Positions 1-5,755 of a stretch of DNA of 7,059 bases are shown here, piece by piece; positions within the stretch are counted from its first letter, which is position 1; the number at the start of each line of letters is the position of its first letter. The notes below the pieces were generated by a model. That model did not search any database and had not been told where the DNA came from. It saw only the letters and a program-made list of their open reading frames with translations. The stretch spans positions 1 to 7,059 of the forward strand of contig JAEFAK010000091.1 of the NCBI GenBank assembly GCA_016287555.1, in the 5' to 3' direction. The stretch comes from Oscillospiraceae bacterium (lineage in GTDB: Bacteria; Bacillota; Clostridia; Oscillospirales; Oscillospiraceae). The position numbers were made by a program, and so were the translations under genes.

Positions 1-53
1 ACTTTTTGCTTGAATTCGCCTGTGTATCTCTTGTTCGGTATCCCTTTTGGCAT

Positions 54-111
54 AAAACAACACCCCACTTGTTTCCAGTATACCATACTGTCTAACAAAT
101 GGGGTGCTGTT
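54..111 (-). terminator. Long hairpin, probable terminator of the DUF3786 gene
   Basis: The arms 56-73 and 94-111 pair over 18 positions. Inside them a second perfect 6-bp stem (76-81 with 85-90) closes on a 3-base loop. In a plus-strand RNA the outer stem has two A-C mismatches (60/107 and 68/99). In a minus-strand RNA both become G-U wobbles, so the stem is continuous only on that strand. On the minus strand the hairpin lies 34 bases after the stop codon of the DUF3786 gene and is followed by a short U run (complement of 54-57). This fits an intrinsic terminator, although it is longer and less GC-rich than usual. It could instead be a dispersed palindromic repeat. Confidence 0.6.
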
Positions 112-145
112 CACGATCGCCTTCGGTCTGTTTTTTTGTCTTATC

Positions 146-772
146 CTATTTCAGCCTCTCGCAGGCCTTGCAGAGGCGGTCGGCGAGGAGTTCGGCCATG
201 GTCCCCGCCGCCTCGAGGCAGAGGGAGGGGCCGGAGCCCGCGTCGACGAGTATCTTGCCCGAGGCGGGGAACTCCTCGTCCGCGAGCCAGAGGTTGAAAA
301 GATAGGGGTAATTCGGCAGGAAGCGGAATACGGCGCTCAGGTCGGCGTTTTTATACTTTATGAACTCGCCGCCGAGGTCTAAGCAGGCGCGGCGCACCGT
401 CTCCTCCGGGAATCTGCCGAGCTTCGCCGAGACGAAGCCGGAGACGCGGCGGTCGAAGCTCTCGCCGCGGCTGACGGCGCCCCTTTCGAGGTCGCCCACG
501 GCGATCCACTCCCCCGTCGGCGGCGTCGGCGCCTCCTCCTCGAGGTACTGCAGGACAGCGATATGCTGCCAGACGGAGAGCTCGCCCTCGGCGCGGAAGT
601 CCGGCGGGAAGAGCCGGCAGGCGCGGCCGAAGCTCGTAAAATCCAGCGACCCGTCCGCGTTCACGGTCATCCCCGCGCGCCGCGCGGCCGCCTCTGTATC
701 CTTCCCCGCGAGCCTCCCGGCCGCCGCGGAGAGCATCGCCTCATAGGGCACGTTTCCGTCAAGTACGGGCAT
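146..772 (-). CDS. DUF3786 family protein
   Basis: This 208-residue protein looks like a full-length member of the DUF3786 family, whose biochemical function is not established to my knowledge. Features recalled from the family are a G-R-x-C-R-L-F-P segment around residues 49-56, a helical I-A-V-L-Q-Y-L stretch at 71-77, a T-G-E-W-I segment near 86-90, and a C-terminal block L-P-N-Y-P-Y-L-F-N-L-W-L-A-D-E-E-F-P-A at 152-170. The last block is the most diagnostic. Cysteines lie at 52, 130, 185, 201 and 204; the last two form a CxxC pair that could bind metal, which is inference. No signal peptide or membrane segment is seen, so it is probably cytosolic. The ATG at 772 is preceded by a GAGAGGA binding site (781-787) at 8 bases. 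Family members often occur in anaerobes near corrinoid or one-carbon genes, and the divergent neighbour here is a methyltransferase-like URO-D protein. The family call rests on remembered motifs, not a profile search. Confidence 0.75.
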   Translation of the reverse strand: MPVLDGNVPYEAMLSAAAGRLAGKDTEAAARRAGMTVNADGSLDFTSFGRACRLFPPDFRAEGELSVWQHIAVLQYLEEEAPTPPTGEWIAVGDLERGAVSRGESFDRRVSGFVSAKLGRFPEETVRRACLDLGGEFIKYKNADLSAVFRFLPNYPYLFNLWLADEEFPASGKILVDAGSGPSLCLEAAGTMAELLADRLCKACERLK

Positions 773-801
773 GGCAAAGCTCCTCTCGCTTCGTTTTTTC
801 T

Positions 802-830
802 ATTATACTGCCGCCGCGCCGAAAAGGGAA
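802..830 (-). promoter_or_regulatory. Promoter of the DUF3786 gene
   Basis: On the minus strand there is a perfect TATAAT -10 box (802-807). A weak -35 match, TTCCCT (825-830), lies 17 bases upstream. The -10 box is about 30 bases before the start codon. It faces away from the methyltransferase promoter in the same gap. The poor -35 box suggests an activator or low basal activity, which is inference. Confidence 0.5.
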
Positions 831-851
831 GCTATTTGCTTTCCCGCGCTC

Positions 852-880
852 TTGCATCGGCCTTTTGGCTGTGCTAAAAT
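852..880 (+). promoter_or_regulatory. Promoter of the URO-D methyltransferase gene
   Basis: TTGCAT (852-857) and TAAAAT (875-880) are separated by exactly 17 bases. A TG dinucleotide at 872-873 sits one base before the -10 box, giving an extended -10. Transcription would start near 887, leaving a leader of roughly 35 bases. The two divergent -35 boxes in this gap are only 21 bases apart, so one bound regulator could affect both genes. Confidence 0.65.
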
Positions 881-898
881 GGAAAAAAAGCACTCCGC

Positions 899-925
899 AG
901 GAAGGAAAATGGAGGAAGGAAAATG
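899..925 (+). repeat. Tandem 13-base repeat carrying ribosome binding site and ATG
   Basis: The 13-base unit AGGAAGGAAAATG occurs at 899-911 and again at 913-925. Each copy contains a purine-rich binding site and an ATG. The second ATG starts the methyltransferase. The first, at 909, opens a five-codon frame (M-E-E-G-K, stop at 924-926) whose stop overlaps the real start in an ATGA. The duplication is certain; translation of the mini-frame is not. Confidence 0.8.
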
Positions 926-2005
926 AAATATACCAGACCGCCTTACGACCCGAACGCGACCGAGGTCGACAGGTTTTCAAACGTATTCAATCCCGTCCCG
1001 CTCATAGTCCCGAGGCTCGACTACCCCATCTCCCCCAAGGAGAACTTCCGCCGCGCCGCCGCGCGCGATAACCCGCTCTGGGTCCCCAACTCGACGACCG
1101 ACATGACCAACGTCATGGTCTCCGTCCTGACGGGCGCGGGCGAGGCCGACTTCACCAGCAAGCAGAGGCACGATTTCCGCGACTTCTTCGACGTCGAATG
1201 GACGTACGTCCCCGAGGCGGGCGGCCCGATGCTCAAGCCCGGCACACAGTATCTCGACGACATCACCAACTGGGAGACGGGCGTCAAGTTCCCCAAGCTC
1301 GAGGAGTTCGACATCGCGGGCAGGACCGAGGCCTGGAAGAAGGCCAAGTACGACCCGAAGAAGATAACCCACGTCAACATAGGCCTCGGCTGCACGGAGC
1401 GCCTCGTTTCCTTGCTGGGCGGCTATACGGAGGCCATGTGCGCCATGGCGCTCGAGCCGGAGGCCGTGCGCGACTATCTCGACGCCTTCGCGGACTTCGA
1501 GTGCCGCTTCGTCGACGCGCTGCTGGAGCATCTGCACATCGACTTCATCACCTACCACGACGACTGGGGCACCGAGCGCGACACCTTCTTCTCCCCGCAG
1601 ATGATGGAGGACCTCGTCTTCGAGCCGACGAAGAAGATATTCGGGCACATCAAGAGCAAGGGCATCGTCATCGAGCACCACTGCTGCGGCAACATCAAGC
1701 GCTTCGCGCCCTATATGTGCGAGACCGGCGCCGACTTCATGCAGCTTCAGGCCCGCGCCAACGACATCCCCGCGCTCAAGCGCGAATACGGCGACAGGCT
1801 CGGCTTCAATACGATGATCCTCCCCGCCGTGCGCGAGAAGGATGCCATAAACGAGGCCATCCACGAGGCCGTCGACACCTATGCCAAGGGCGGCGGCTGG
1901 TACACCTCCGTGACCATACGCGACAACGAGCTCATGTGGGACGCCGTCGAGGAGCTGTTTTATTACTCCCGCGAATTCTACGACGCCGAACAGGGCAGAG
2001 ACTGA
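923..2005 (+). CDS. Uroporphyrinogen decarboxylase-fold (URO-D) methyltransferase-like protein
   Basis: This 360-residue protein has the features of the URO-D superfamily branch that includes the methylcobamide-dependent methyltransferases (MtaA/MtbA and the corrinoid demethylase components of anaerobes), rather than haem-pathway HemE. Key segments are Y-H-D-D-W-G (211-216), E-H-H-C-C-G-N-I (251-258, containing the H-x-C-G zinc motif with H253 and C255), G-A-D-F-M-Q-L-Q (269-276) and a C-terminal G-G-G-W-Y segment (323-327). In MtaA-type enzymes a third zinc ligand, a cysteine, lies in this last region. Here no cysteine follows C266, so zinc binding may differ or use the adjacent C254. There is no signal peptide, so it is cytosolic. 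GGAGG at 911-915 sits 7 bases before the ATG. It appears monocistronic, with its own promoter and a strong terminator. No corrinoid protein or activase is adjacent, so substrate and partner are unknown. The superfamily call is firm; the methyltransferase role is inferred. Confidence 0.85.
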   Translation: MKYTRPPYDPNATEVDRFSNVFNPVPLIVPRLDYPISPKENFRRAAARDNPLWVPNSTTDMTNVMVSVLTGAGEADFTSKQRHDFRDFFDVEWTYVPEAGGPMLKPGTQYLDDITNWETGVKFPKLEEFDIAGRTEAWKKAKYDPKKITHVNIGLGCTERLVSLLGGYTEAMCAMALEPEAVRDYLDAFADFECRFVDALLEHLHIDFITYHDDWGTERDTFFSPQMMEDLVFEPTKKIFGHIKSKGIVIEHHCCGNIKRFAPYMCETGADFMQLQARANDIPALKREYGDRLGFNTMILPAVREKDAINEAIHEAVDTYAKGGGWYTSVTIRDNELMWDAVEELFYYSREFYDAEQGRD

Positions 2006-2034
2006 TCCGAATAGATCAAACCGAACAAATCAAA

Positions 2035-2072
2035 AGACCCGCGCGGAGAATAATCCGCGCGGGTCTGTTTTT
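2035..2072 (+). terminator. Strong intrinsic terminator between convergent genes
   Basis: A perfect 13-bp GC-rich stem (2035-2047 with 2054-2066) closes on a 6-base loop and is followed by G and five T residues. It lies 29 bases after the methyltransferase stop. On the minus strand the stem is followed by a run of U from 2032-2034 and the stem end, so it could also stop transcription arriving from pcp, which ends at 2113. A smaller perfect 6-bp hairpin (2083-2097) lies nearer the pcp stop but has no U run. Confidence 0.92.
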
Positions 2073-2112
2073 ACCTTTCGAAGCCTCCCCCGGAGGCGTG
2101 CAGGGCGCGGCG

Positions 2113-2727
2113 TTATTCTCCAGCGCTCTCGACTATCGCCGCGACGGCGGCCTCGAGGCCCTTTGCCATGTCCTCCCCGGAGAGCGAGGGCGTATCCGGC
2201 CTGTTCAAGACCTGCTCGTGCAGATACGGGACGTGGATGAAGCCGCCCCTCATGCTGGGAAACTCCCTCTCGATATAATATAACACGCCGTACATGAGCT
2301 GGTTGCAGACGAAGGTCCCCGCCGTATTCGAAATTCGGGCCGGGACTCCGGCGGCCTTTATCCTTTCGACCATGGCCCTGACGGGCAGGGACGCGAAGTA
2401 CGCCGCCGGCCCGCCCGGGAATACGGGCGTGTCGCGGGGCTGCCGTCCCTCGTTGTCAGGGATCTCCGCGTCTATGAGGTTGACGGCGACGCGCTCGACC
2501 GTGAGCCCCGCGCGCCCTGCGGCCTGACCGACGCAGAGCACCGCGTCTGGCCGTTCCCTCTTCATGGCCTCGTATACCGTCTCCATCGACCTGCCGAAGA
2601 CCGTCGGGACGGCGAGCTTTAATATCTCCGCGCCGGCCGGGCGGTCGGAGAGCGCCCGGACCGCCTCCAGCGCGGGGTTTATCGCTTCGCCGCCGAAGGG
2701 GTCGAAACCCGTCAGCAAGATCTTCAT
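2113..2727 (-). CDS. pcp: Pyrrolidone-carboxylate peptidase (pyroglutamyl-peptidase I)
   Basis: This cytosolic cysteine peptidase removes N-terminal pyroglutamate from peptides (MEROPS family C15). All three catalytic residues sit in their usual contexts: E78 in G-R-A-G-L-T-V-E-R-V-A-V-N (71-83), C141 in S-N-T-A-G-T-F-V-C-N (133-142) and H165 in G-F-I-H-V-P-Y (162-168). The N-terminus M-K-I-L-L-T-G-F-D-P-F-G-G is typical. I chose the ATG at 2727, giving 204 residues, because AGGAGG (2735-2740) lies 7 bases upstream and the family begins exactly there. The frame stays open to an ATG at 2784, but those 19 extra residues would cross a hairpin and lack family resemblance. At 204 residues it is slightly shorter than the usual 210-215. 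The preceding gene on this strand ends 53 bases upstream, with a hairpin between. I see no clear separate promoter, so it may depend on readthrough. Confidence 0.95.
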   Translation of the reverse strand: MKILLTGFDPFGGEAINPALEAVRALSDRPAGAEILKLAVPTVFGRSMETVYEAMKRERPDAVLCVGQAAGRAGLTVERVAVNLIDAEIPDNEGRQPRDTPVFPGGPAAYFASLPVRAMVERIKAAGVPARISNTAGTFVCNQLMYGVLYYIEREFPSMRGGFIHVPYLHEQVLNRPDTPSLSGEDMAKGLEAAVAAIVESAGE

Positions 2728-2755
2728 GGCAAATCCTCCTCGCAGTGGGCTGATG

Positions 2756-2781
2756 AAAAGCGCGCCGGAGCGCGCTTTTTT
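2756..2781 (-). terminator. Hairpin between the zinc-ribbon gene and pcp
   Basis: The arms 2756-2765 and 2770-2779 form a perfect 10-bp stem on a 4-base loop. It begins immediately after the stop codon of the zinc-ribbon protein gene. On the minus strand the U run at the 3' side is only four bases and is part of the stem. On the plus strand there are six T, but no plus-strand gene ends here. It probably ends or attenuates the zinc-ribbon transcript before pcp. Confidence 0.6.
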
Positions 2782-4547
2782 CAATCTCCCGAATTCTTAT
2801 AGAGCTCTATGGTCTTGCCCTCGGGGGTTATGTAGATGACGCCGTCGGCGAGGCGGACGAGCAGGCCTCCCGCCGCCGAGCGGGCGGAGACGACGCGGTC
2901 CGCCGCGAGCCTGGGACGCGAGCCCGATCTGACTGACCAGAGCCCGTCGTCGCGCGTATAATAGAGCCTCCCGCGCACGGCCGCCAGCAGCGCCGCGTCC
3001 GGAGCGGCCGTGAGGACGGAGCTGCCTCTGCGCACGAGAAGTATCTTCGCCCCGTTGCAGAGCCAGACTCGCTTTCCGTCGGCCGTTATGGACGTCACCC
3101 TGCCCGCGTCGTAATACGGCGCGGGAGAGAACTTGTCGCTTCGGCGCAGGTCGGAGATGCGGTAGAGCAGGCCGTCGTTTTCCCATATGACGGAGAGGCC
3201 GTTGGACGAGACGAAGACATGGTCGAAGGAATCGGCAACGCGGAGGATGCCGGCTTCGCCGCCGTAGTACCAGAGAGAGCTGTCGAGCTTGAGGACGGCC
3301 CCGCGGAACGTTTTCAGCGGGCAGACGTAGAGCTTGACGCCGTTTTGCCGCAGGTGCGGCGAAGCGGAGCCGGGCAGTGCGACGCCGCCCAGCCACGCCT
3401 GCGTCACGACGCGGCCGGCCTCGCCGCCCGTGCTGATGCAAACGGAGCCGCGGCGGTTATACAGGACCTGCCGCATATCCGAGGTCATATAGTATTCGGA
3501 AAGGGACGAGTAGCCGATATTGTCCGCGAGTTCGACGTCGCCCGCGGAGGAGCGGACGAAGACGCGCCCGTCGCTTATGTAGTAGACGAGGTCCCCCCTG
3601 TCGGAGAGGGCGAAGGGTTTCAGATTTTCGCCGAGAAGCTCCGGCTCGCCGCCGTCGGCGGAGACGTAGGCGCAGTACCCCTCGTTCGGGGCACGGCCGC
3701 CGACCCAGGCGACCGAGGCGCCGTCCGGCGAGATGACGACGGGGGTATCGCAGAGGGCGTCCTCGGCGATGCGGACAGCCTTCTCACGGCCCGGACGCCA
3801 GAGACGGAGCGCGCCGCGCGCACCGTCGACGTCGGAGAAATATGCGATGCCTCCGCCCGAATCGGCCAGAACCACATTCTCGGGCCATGCGTTGGTCGTT
3901 ACTGTTGCCGCACCGTCGCGCGTAACGCGGATAAGGGTCGCCTTCCCCTCGCCGGAGGAGCATACAAGCAGCCACGAGGAGAGGTCCGGCGTGGACATAT
4001 ACGAGCGGAGCTCCGGGCAGTCCACGCTGAAGGAGCCGCCGCGCGGGTCGGCAAAGACAAAGCGGCCGTTCTCTCCGTCGTATGCTCCGACGACGGAATT
4101 GTCGAACGCGAGCGCTATGGCGCTGGTCGCGGCGCGGCCTCCGCGCACCGACAGGCCGACGACTACCGCCGTGAACGCGAGTGCGGCGAGGATGACCAAA
4201 GCGCAGAAAATGCGGAAGCGTATAGGGTGTCTTCGGAGCCATCTGCGCACTGTCCAGACAATGCCCGCCGCGTGGGGAGGTTTTGTGACGGCCTCGCCGC
4301 AGTCGGGGCAGACTGCCGCGCCCTCGGGCAGGGGCTTGCCGCAGTTGTCGCATATCGGCGCGCCCTTGAAGCTTATCCCGCGCACGGGAGCTACTCTCCC
4401 GTCGGATCCGCAGATGCGGCAGAAGGCGGCGTCGGCGGGCATCGTGCTCCCGCAGACGGCGCAGACGCGCACGCCGGAAGCGGCACCGCACGCGGGGCAG
4501 ATACCGATCCCGTCCGCATATTCATATCCGCACTGTCCGCATATCAT
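2781..4547 (-). CDS. Membrane protein with three zinc ribbons and an external beta-propeller
   Basis: This 588-residue protein has three modules. Residues 1-88 hold three four-cysteine zinc ribbons: C3/C6 with C17/C20, C29/C32 with C43/C46, and C66/C69 with C80/C83. A strongly basic stretch (R101 to R112) precedes one hydrophobic helix at about 112-134. By the positive-inside rule the ribbons are cytosolic and the rest is outside. Residues 140-588 show repeated short beta motifs of the type S-P-D-G-x-x-V-A-W (273-281), D-R-G-D-L-V-Y-Y (316-323), S-N-G-L-S-V-I-W (448-455) and T-A-D-G-K-R-V-W (488-495), as in TolB-like or WD40-like propellers. I do not recognise a named family, and the function is unknown. 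Sensing, scaffolding or envelope stress are possible but unsupported. The ATG at 4547 has AAGGAGG (4555-4561) 7 bases upstream and its own promoter. Cysteines after the membrane helix are scattered and show no zinc pattern. Confidence 0.85.
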   Translation of the reverse strand: MICGQCGYEYADGIGICPACGAASGVRVCAVCGSTMPADAAFCRICGSDGRVAPVRGISFKGAPICDNCGKPLPEGAAVCPDCGEAVTKPPHAAGIVWTVRRWLRRHPIRFRIFCALVILAALAFTAVVVGLSVRGGRAATSAIALAFDNSVVGAYDGENGRFVFADPRGGSFSVDCPELRSYMSTPDLSSWLLVCSSGEGKATLIRVTRDGAATVTTNAWPENVVLADSGGGIAYFSDVDGARGALRLWRPGREKAVRIAEDALCDTPVVISPDGASVAWVGGRAPNEGYCAYVSADGGEPELLGENLKPFALSDRGDLVYYISDGRVFVRSSAGDVELADNIGYSSLSEYYMTSDMRQVLYNRRGSVCISTGGEAGRVVTQAWLGGVALPGSASPHLRQNGVKLYVCPLKTFRGAVLKLDSSLWYYGGEAGILRVADSFDHVFVSSNGLSVIWENDGLLYRISDLRRSDKFSPAPYYDAGRVTSITADGKRVWLCNGAKILLVRRGSSVLTAAPDAALLAAVRGRLYYTRDDGLWSVRSGSRPRLAADRVVSARSAAGGLLVRLADGVIYITPEGKTIELYKNSGD

Positions 4548-4583
4548 AACGCCGCCTCCTTCCCGCGAATGTTTTACACCTTA

Positions 4584-4611
4584 ATTATATATTTGCCCGG
4601 GACCGTTGCAA
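4584..4611 (-). promoter_or_regulatory. Promoter of the zinc-ribbon propeller gene
   Basis: On the minus strand TTGCAA (4606-4611) and a perfect TATAAT (4584-4589) are 16 bases apart. The -10 box lies 36 bases before the ATG. The surrounding AT-rich stretch stands out from the GC-rich coding DNA. A 10-bp palindrome GACGGCCGTC at 4654-4663 lies about 45 bases upstream of the -35 box and could be a binding site, though that is speculative. Confidence 0.65.
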
Positions 4612-4690
4612 ACTACAAAAAAGTTACATTTTGCCTCTCGTCCGCAGCGCAGAGACGGCCGTCCCGGCGAATAATGCTATGGTCTTATCT

Positions 4691-4735
4691 AAAGAAGATC
4701 GCCTCCGCGGCAACCTCCCGCGCGAGGCGATCTTC
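4691..4735 (-). terminator. Hairpin after the SDR gene
   Basis: Arms 4694-4705 and 4724-4735 form a perfect 12-bp stem. It continues as a 5-bp GC stem (4706-4710 with 4718-4722) after one bulged base, with a 7-base loop. It begins 10 bases after the SDR stop on the minus strand and is followed there by UUU and then mixed sequence. The stem is very stable but the U run is weak, so termination could be partial. No plus-strand gene ends here. Confidence 0.65.
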
Positions 4736-4745
4736 AATCATGTTA

Positions 4746-5549
4746 TTATAAGCCGCCGTAGAGCTTTCCGACGAGATAGCTCGCAAAGCGTCGCGGCAAC
4801 AGCCTTATAAGAAGCGTGAATATTTTATACAGAAAGCCCGCCGTATAGAGCGGAGCGGGGTTCTTGCGTTCCGCCGTCTTTGCGACCAGCGCCGCGACGG
4901 AGGCGGGGCTCATGCCGTTGCGCTCGTCGCGCTCCATGCCGGAGACGCTCTTTTCGACGCGTGCGGCATAGGCCTCGTTGACCGGCATCTTCTTTCGTGC
5001 ATCGGTAAAGCCCGTCGAGGCGTCGCCGGGCATTACGGCGCTTACCTTCACGCCAAAGGGCGCTACCTCGCCGCGCAGGGCGAGCGCGTATGCGTTTATC
5101 GCGGCCTTCGAAGCAGAGTACCAGGACTGGAACGGGATGGGTATTACTCCCGCTACGGAGCTCACAAAGACGATATTGCCGCGCCCGGCCTCGCGCATGG
5201 CAGGCAGGAACGCACAGACCGTCCGCGCCGCGCCGAGCACATTGACGTCGAGCTGGCGGGCTGATTCCGACGAGGGTGTGAGCTCGCTCGCGCCTGATAT
5301 GCCGAAACCCGCGCAGCAGACGAGCGCGTCCACCCGGCCCTCTGCGGAGAGTATTCTTTCCGCCGCCGCGGCTAGGTCGGCATCGCTTGTAACGTCGGCA
5401 GTGACATGGACTATGCCGCCGCCCGCACCGGGCTCCCTGCGACTGAGCTCATAAACGACGTATCCGTCCTTAAGGAGCTTTTTCGCAGTTTCAAGACCTA
5501 TGCCGCTGCTGCCGCCCGTTACGACGGCGACCTTCTTTTCAGAACTCAT
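4746..5549 (-). CDS. Short-chain dehydrogenase/reductase (SDR)
   Basis: This 267-residue protein is a classical-type SDR, an NAD(P)-dependent oxidoreductase with a Rossmann fold. The cofactor motif T-G-G-S-S-G-I-G is at 11-18. The D-V motif is at 52-53, the structural asparagine at N103, the catalytic serine at S130 or S131, and Y-S-A-S-K at 144-148 supplies catalytic Y144 and K148. M-P-G-D-A-S-T at 173-179 is the usual P-G segment. Arginines R37-R38 after the second strand suggest a preference for NADP(H). The usual N-N-A-G motif reads C-C-A-G here (78-81), a modest departure. The C-terminal 35 residues alternate hydrophobic and basic residues (about 236-262) and could touch a membrane. The substrate cannot be told from sequence. 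The ATG at 5549 has GGAGGG (5557-5562) at 7 bases. The gene seems to be transcribed alone. Confidence 0.93.
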   Translation of the reverse strand: MSSEKKVAVVTGGSSGIGLETAKKLLKDGYVVYELSRREPGAGGGIVHVTADVTSDADLAAAAERILSAEGRVDALVCCAGFGISGASELTPSSESARQLDVNVLGAARTVCAFLPAMREAGRGNIVFVSSVAGVIPIPFQSWYSASKAAINAYALALRGEVAPFGVKVSAVMPGDASTGFTDARKKMPVNEAYAARVEKSVSGMERDERNGMSPASVAALVAKTAERKNPAPLYTAGFLYKIFTLLIRLLPRRFASYLVGKLYGGL

Positions 5550-5574
5550 GTTATCGCCCTCCGTTCGTCAGTTC

Positions 5575-5603
5575 ATCTTATCCTGCCGCGCAGACATTGT
5601 CAA
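5575..5603 (-). promoter_or_regulatory. Near-consensus promoter of the SDR gene
   Basis: On the minus strand a perfect TTGACA -35 box (5598-5603) and TAAGAT -10 box (5575-5580) are exactly 17 bases apart. The -10 box lies 25 bases before the SDR start codon. This is one of the strongest-looking promoters in the window. Confidence 0.75.
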
Positions 5604-5689
5604 GCCGCGCGCCGCATCGGTCTTCCGCCCCTCTCCGCTGCTCCGTTCCACCCTCCTTCCCAACTGCGTTAACAAAAAATTTGCATCTT

Positions 5690-5723
5690 AATTTATATAA
5701 TTCGCTTTACAATTTATATATAA
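5690..5723 (+). repeat. Two AT-rich direct repeats, candidate operator of the RHH-clpB operon
   Basis: The 10-mer AATTTATATA occurs at 5690-5699 and at 5711-5720, 21 bases apart, which is about two helical turns. Each copy contains a small palindrome (TTATATAA at 5693-5700 and TTATATATAA at 5714-5723). The pair brackets the -35 box, and the second copy lies in the promoter spacer. That is a natural place for a repressor of the ribbon-helix-helix type, which usually binds short repeated half-sites. The alternative is simple AT-richness, such as an UP element. Confidence 0.5.
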
Positions 5724-5734
5724 CGTGGTATTAT
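5706..5734 (+). promoter_or_regulatory. Promoter of the RHH-clpB operon
   Basis: TTTACA (5706-5711) and TATTAT (5729-5734) are 17 bases apart. Transcription would start near 5741, leaving only about 15 bases before the start codon, just enough for the AGGAGGG binding site (5743-5749). I see no CIRCE inverted repeat and no CtsR heptad repeat upstream, the usual heat-shock elements of Bacillota. Confidence 0.6.
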
Positions 5735-5755
5735 TTTCCCGTAGGAGGGCAGAAT

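Noticed and set aside
54..111. The hairpin as an insertion sequence end or MITE
   Set aside because: No transposase, target duplication or second copy is visible. The strand-biased wobble pairs fit a transcript end better.
127..137. A T-run that might be a plus-strand terminator tail after the left hairpin
   Set aside because: It lies about 20 bases from the end of the hairpin, too far for an intrinsic terminator, and no plus-strand gene precedes it in the window.
10..297. A short plus-strand frame at the left edge
   Set aside because: It runs through the hairpin and into the antisense of the DUF3786 gene, has no ribosome binding site, and becomes Arg/Pro-rich.
977..1864. A 295-codon open frame on the minus strand opposite the methyltransferase gene
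   Set aside because: It is a shadow frame of a conserved gene, composed of biased Val/Ala/Glu/Leu/Asp/Gly sequence with no family resemblance and no binding site.
1198..2283. A 361-codon plus-strand frame overlapping the methyltransferase and running past the terminator
   Set aside because: It is a shifted frame of the same gene, Arg/Gly/His-rich, and crosses a strong intrinsic terminator into the antisense of pcp.
2728..2784. A 19-residue N-terminal extension of pcp from an ATG at 2784
   Set aside because: The extension spans a hairpin and the internal AGGAGG, and the family starts at the later ATG at 2727.
3219..4751. A 510-codon open frame on the plus strand opposite the zinc-ribbon propeller gene
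   Set aside because: It is antisense to a gene with clear domains, binding site and promoter. Its translation is Ala/Arg/Gly/Asp-rich low-complexity sequence with no motif, as expected from GC-rich codon bias.
5563..5755. A CIRCE or CtsR heat-shock operator before the RHH-clpB operon
   Set aside because: I looked for the CIRCE inverted repeat and for GGTCAAA-type heptads and found neither.
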